Origin: Gnetum montanum
Lineage: Eukaryota; Streptophyta; Gnetopsida; Gnetales; Gnetaceae
DNA: 34,802 nucleotides
Assembly (NCBI GenBank): GCA_015680685.1
Contig: MNCI01030039.1
Location: forward strand, 171,063 to 205,864
Reading direction: 5' to 3'
A model generated the notes under the pieces. It saw only the letters and a list, made by a program, of their open reading frames with translations. It was not told the origin of the DNA and ran no database searches. Each line of letters begins with the position of its first letter. Position 1 is the stretch's first letter. Below, in pieces: positions 32,169 to 34,802 of this stretch. Made by a program: the position numbers and the translations under genes.

Positions 32169-32460
32169 CGTGTGATAAGCAGCCGATTCCTTAGCCAGCC
32201 GTACACACCCGTGGGTGCTCGTAACTAAGTCGTACTTATCACACGATCTAGCCTAGCAATGAGCAGCCGATTCCTCAACTAGCCGTACACATTAGACCCT
32301 GGAGTTACCAAGCGCAGAATCCTGGAATACGCTACTGGGTTACCAAGCAGCCAATGCTCGTAATTGAGTCGTACTCATGCATTGCGTCAAGCAGCCGATT
32401 CCTTGACTAGCCGTACACGTCCGTAGACGCTCGTAATCAAGTCGTACTTGAACGCACTAG
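32169..32460 (-). repeat. Iterated hairpin modules inside the LTR
   Basis: The word AGCCGATTCC occurs at 32181, 32265 and 32393, each followed by AGCCGTACAC; a shorter relative is at about 32345. Two modules have matched flanking arms: CGTGTGATAAG (32169-32179) with CTTATCACACG (32235-32245), perfect over 11 bp, and GCGTCAAG with CTTGAACGC near 32384-32455, with one bulge. Each also holds a small inner palindrome (CACCCGTGGGTG, CGTCCGTAGACG). GCTCGTAA and AGTCGTACT recur between them. Confidence 0.8.
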
Positions 32461-32721
32461 GAAAGCAGTAAATGAAAGCAATAAATGAAACCACGTGCTG
32501 CAAGGTTTATCCAATCAAGTTCGTCTTTATTGCCGTACACAACTTGGGTTCAGGTTACAAGCTGCTCGAATAAAGAGCCGTTCACTCTAGGACTCCTACT
32601 GCGGGCACATGGGAAAAATTCTAACTCTGGAGTGATCAATCTGCCAGAGCTTCGCTACTTCTAGCCAGGATTGGGAAATGAAGGGAGTGTTGCCTCTTAT
32701 TTATAGATATGGTGGCGGGAC

Positions 32722-32793
32722 GCGATATCGCGTACGCGATATCGCATGGGATGCGATATCGCGTCGGCCGCGATATCGCGTACGCGATATCGC
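32722..32793 (-). promoter_or_regulatory. Five GCGATATCGC palindromes upstream of the LTR TATA box
   Basis: Copies at 32722-32731, 32736-32745, 32753-32762, 32770-32779 and 32784-32793, with start-to-start steps of 14, 17, 17 and 14. The outer pairs each form a 24-bp perfect palindrome with a GTAC centre; the pair at 32770-32793 extends to 32 bp (32766-32797). In element orientation the array lies about 14 to 85 bp upstream of the TATA box, where enhancer elements would be. Its function is inferred from position only. Confidence 0.85.
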
Positions 32794-34140
32794 GGCCTAG
32801 TTAAAACCGCGTCTCATCATACCCCCATGACTGAATGAAAACTCGTCCTCGAGTTCCTTACAATGATATCAGGTAGGTATGGGATTATTAGGGGAAATGG
32901 AACTAATGGGATGACATGTGAACGGTCTTTATTACAAGACTTGACAAAAACTGGTGTTCATGACAACAAGGGTGAACACCTTATTACAATGACATCAGGC
33001 CACAGTTGGCAGCTGAGAGAAAAGAGGAGAGAGAATAGAAGAGAAGAAGAGAGAAGAGTCTTGTTGCTGCCAACGCCTAGATTGCGCCTTCCGTTGTCCA
33101 TCCGTAAGCGCGTTATCAATTCTGCTCCTTGCATAGCGGCTTCAATGCTGCTCCACTCCAAGTGTTTGCTCCAGATCCATTCCGTTGTTGTATGATGGCC
33201 ATCTGCACCCACAACACAATCATATATTAGCAAGGGTAATTGAATCATTAAGTAAATCATACCTTGCTTCGGTTTAGGTTCCTTGGCTAAGTTGTGGTAT
33301 GGCTAATATGGATCTGGGAAAATGTAGATGATGACTACCGAAGGTATAGGGGTTAGGAAGAAAAACGAAAAAATCCGGGGCTTAGGATAAAAATCGAAAA
33401 ATCAGGCCCCGTACCCCCATGACTAATCGCGAACCTCCGGTAGCGTTAGAATGGAGAGAGAAAAGGAATAGGAATGATAGGTAAAAAGGGACAACTATGG
33501 CATCGATAAAAAGGATGTCATGATGGAAATGAACAAAAATGTTAATTAATTGCAAAATGTTAAGGAAAAGAAGTTAACTAATGTTCCAAATAGGAATGTC
33601 AGTGGGTCCTCCCCAAAGCAGGCTCATGCCCTTAATGCCCTGACAATCCCACATTCAAAGAGTCCGTGGGCTCTGGGAATGTCCTTTGGAACAAGAGTTA
33701 AAGTCTTAACCGTAAGAATTTACCAAAAAGAAAACAAAGCATCAACCAAAGTATATACAATGATACAACCGGCAATGAGGTGAACAATGGAGAGAAGGAT
33801 GGGAAGAAGAGAAGTGGAATGGAATCCCAAGAACAAGGTGGTGTACAGCCCCTTGTGTGTTTCATGATTAATGTGACTTGGCGAATCTCATTCCAACTCT
33901 GGCCTCAAACCAACCACTTCCAGTGACTTCGCATCAATGCAGTTGGTTAAATCATCCACTTGGGTAACAAGGATGCAACTTCGAGAAGCCACCACCATTC
34001 CGACGAAACAACAGAGAGAATGGGAAGCGAGAAGGGCCTTAGTTAGAGGGAACACTTTGGTTCCATAACCAGTGCTTGTAGCCCAAATTTATTCCGTCTA
34101 AGGGGTGTGCTTTGAATCCTCACTTTTAGCTTGTTAGCTC

Positions 34141-34210
34141 TTTTCTTTTTTTTTTCTTCTTTTTCCATTTTTTTTCATTTTGTCTTCTTTTTTTTTTGTT
34201 TTGTGTTTTT
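34141..34210 (+). repeat. T-rich low-complexity tract
   Basis: Runs of T interrupted by C and G over about 70 bp. On the minus strand this is purine-rich. Confidence 0.8.
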
Positions 34211-34261
34211 ATGCGTGGGGACCACACCATGCAAAGACTTCTTTATTTTTATTGTCTCAGC

Positions 34262-34286
34262 TTCCGATTATTGGGTTACATCGGAA
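34262..34286. repeat. Small perfect hairpin
   Basis: TTCCGAT (34262-34268) and ATCGGAA (34280-34286) pair over 7 bp around an 11-nt loop. Confidence 0.6.
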
Positions 34287-34482
34287 CGGTAAGAAAACCC
34301 AAGAAGAAAACATCCAAGCACCCAAGTGAATGACCAACACAAGAGCACCAAGTTCCCTTGAAGTCACACCCGTTTCAAATCCTTGAGTCCGTCCTTAGTT
34401 TGAGAAATGCCCAGTCACTGGTTCGTTAAAGTTCTTATTAGAAGGGAACTGTACATTCCAAGCCAAGGGAAACCATAGACGT

Positions 34483-34498
34483 GATGGATGGATGGATG
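34483..34498. repeat. (GATG)4 microsatellite
   Basis: Four perfect GATG units. Confidence 0.9.
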
Positions 34499-34648
34499 AA
34501 GTGGTCTCATTGCCTGCCATATCAAAAGAACATACCTTAGTATCAACAATGTAACTTAAAGGTAAAAACCAAACATTAGCAATCAATGAAAAATAGGTCA
34601 TCCCATCGGCCCGAACACTTATTGGGTGACGAATGTACCTGATGGATG

Positions 34649-34668
34649 ACACACACACACACACACAC
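34649..34668. repeat. (AC)10 microsatellite
   Basis: Ten perfect AC units; the minus-strand frame 34395-34670 begins inside it (MCVCVCV), which argues against that frame being a real protein. Confidence 0.95.
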
Positions 34669-34679
34669 AAAAAGATAGA

Positions 34680-34802
34680 AAAATAGAACGATGTTGTAAA
34701 ACAAAAACAAGAAAAGTTAAAGAAATTTGTAAAACAAAAATGCTGAAAACAAAAACATTGAAAAACAAAAATATGTAAAACAAAAACTGAAAAAGAACTG
34801 AG
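34680..34802. repeat. A-rich degenerate repeat of GTAAAACAAAAA-type words
   Basis: AAAACAAAAA recurs about every 15-25 bp to the window end. It looks like slippage-prone low-complexity DNA. Confidence 0.7.

Larger units (their letters stand above)
31751..32819 (-). mobile_element. CpG-rich Ty3/gypsy 3' LTR
   Basis: On the minus strand it starts TGATGAGACGCGG at 32819, directly after the tract ATGGGGGTA, and ends CTCATCA at 31751. The TATA box (CTATAAATAAG) is at about 32698-32708, the core GTGCCCGCAGT at 32598-32608 and AATAAA at 32526-32531. Length 1069 bp. It keeps many CpG sites while most of the window is CpG-poor, so this copy is probably young or hypomethylated. Because the polypurine tract is adjacent, this is the 3' LTR of a minus-strand element whose body extends to and probably past the window end. 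A 5-bp target duplication cannot be tested here. Confidence 0.8.
32820..34802 (-). mobile_element. 3' internal part of a gypsy element, apparently non-coding
   Basis: Next to the LTR the minus strand reads ELEDEFSFSHGG then the tract ATGGGGGTA, the usual end of a gypsy polyprotein and its primer for plus-strand synthesis. Yet no integrase or RT is recognisable in the next 1.9 kb, so this may be a non-autonomous derivative. Inside are a second CATGGGGGTAC (33405-33415 on the plus strand as its complement), a direct repeat TTACAATGAYATCAGG (32858-32873 and 32984-32999), a splice-acceptor-like TGTGGGTGCAG ending at 33203 and low-complexity tracts. Confidence 0.5.

Noticed and set aside
34395-34670. 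Minus-strand frame of 91 codons
   Set aside because: It starts inside an (AC)10 microsatellite and has no recognisable block.

Overview
The window looks like intergenic DNA from a large, repeat-rich plant genome. A conifer or other gymnosperm is my best guess. That is an inference from three things: a plant-specific RopGEF gene end, many old and degraded retroelements of several classes, and gene-poor, AT-rich, CpG-poor sequence. Nothing bacterial is present (no operons, CRISPR arrays or plasmid features). Most stretches are decayed copies with stops and frameshifts, so most calls below are pseudogenes or mobile-element remnants.

Layout. 1-984: two LTR pieces on the minus strand (a Ty3/gypsy-type LTR abutting a Copia-type LTR end). 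2700-3064: a minus-strand gypsy protease remnant. 3987-4597: a plus-strand gypsy LTR. 5014-6436: a ~106-bp inverted repeat enclosing a decayed RTE-type LINE reverse transcriptase and a tRNA-derived SINE. 6740-8045 (+) and 15390-16640 (-): two copies of one unidentified retroelement-like frame. 9268-10308 (-): the last two coding exons of a RopGEF (PRONE domain), the only convincing host gene. 10834-11166 (+): a leucine-rich-repeat fragment running into a three-copy tandem repeat. 17240-19060 (-): a decayed L1-type LINE carrying a SINE. 19833 to about 27100 (+): a nearly complete but dead Ty3/gypsy element (LTR, tRNA-Asp-type primer site, gag, protease, RT, RNase H, integrase) with no recognisable 3' LTR. 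28190-29994 (-): the 5' end of a Copia element (gag remnant, tRNA-Met-type primer site, LTR). 31751-34802 (-): a CpG-rich, apparently much younger gypsy LTR with part of its internal region.

How the pieces relate. Four gypsy LTRs (about 1-492, 3987-4597, 19833-20681, 31751-32819) keep the same internal spacing: TATA box, then a core GTGCYCRYAGT about 100 nt further on, then an AATAAA-like signal about 67-70 nt after that. They therefore look like one LTR superfamily of different ages. The youngest has five copies of the palindrome GCGATATCGC in symmetric spacing just upstream of its TATA box, which I consider the most unusual signal here. Stops in the dead gypsy element are mostly TAG at positions where CAG or TGG is expected, a pattern expected from deamination of methylated cytosines. 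I found no clear new biological system; the best leads are the LTR architecture and the inverted-repeat/RTE locus.
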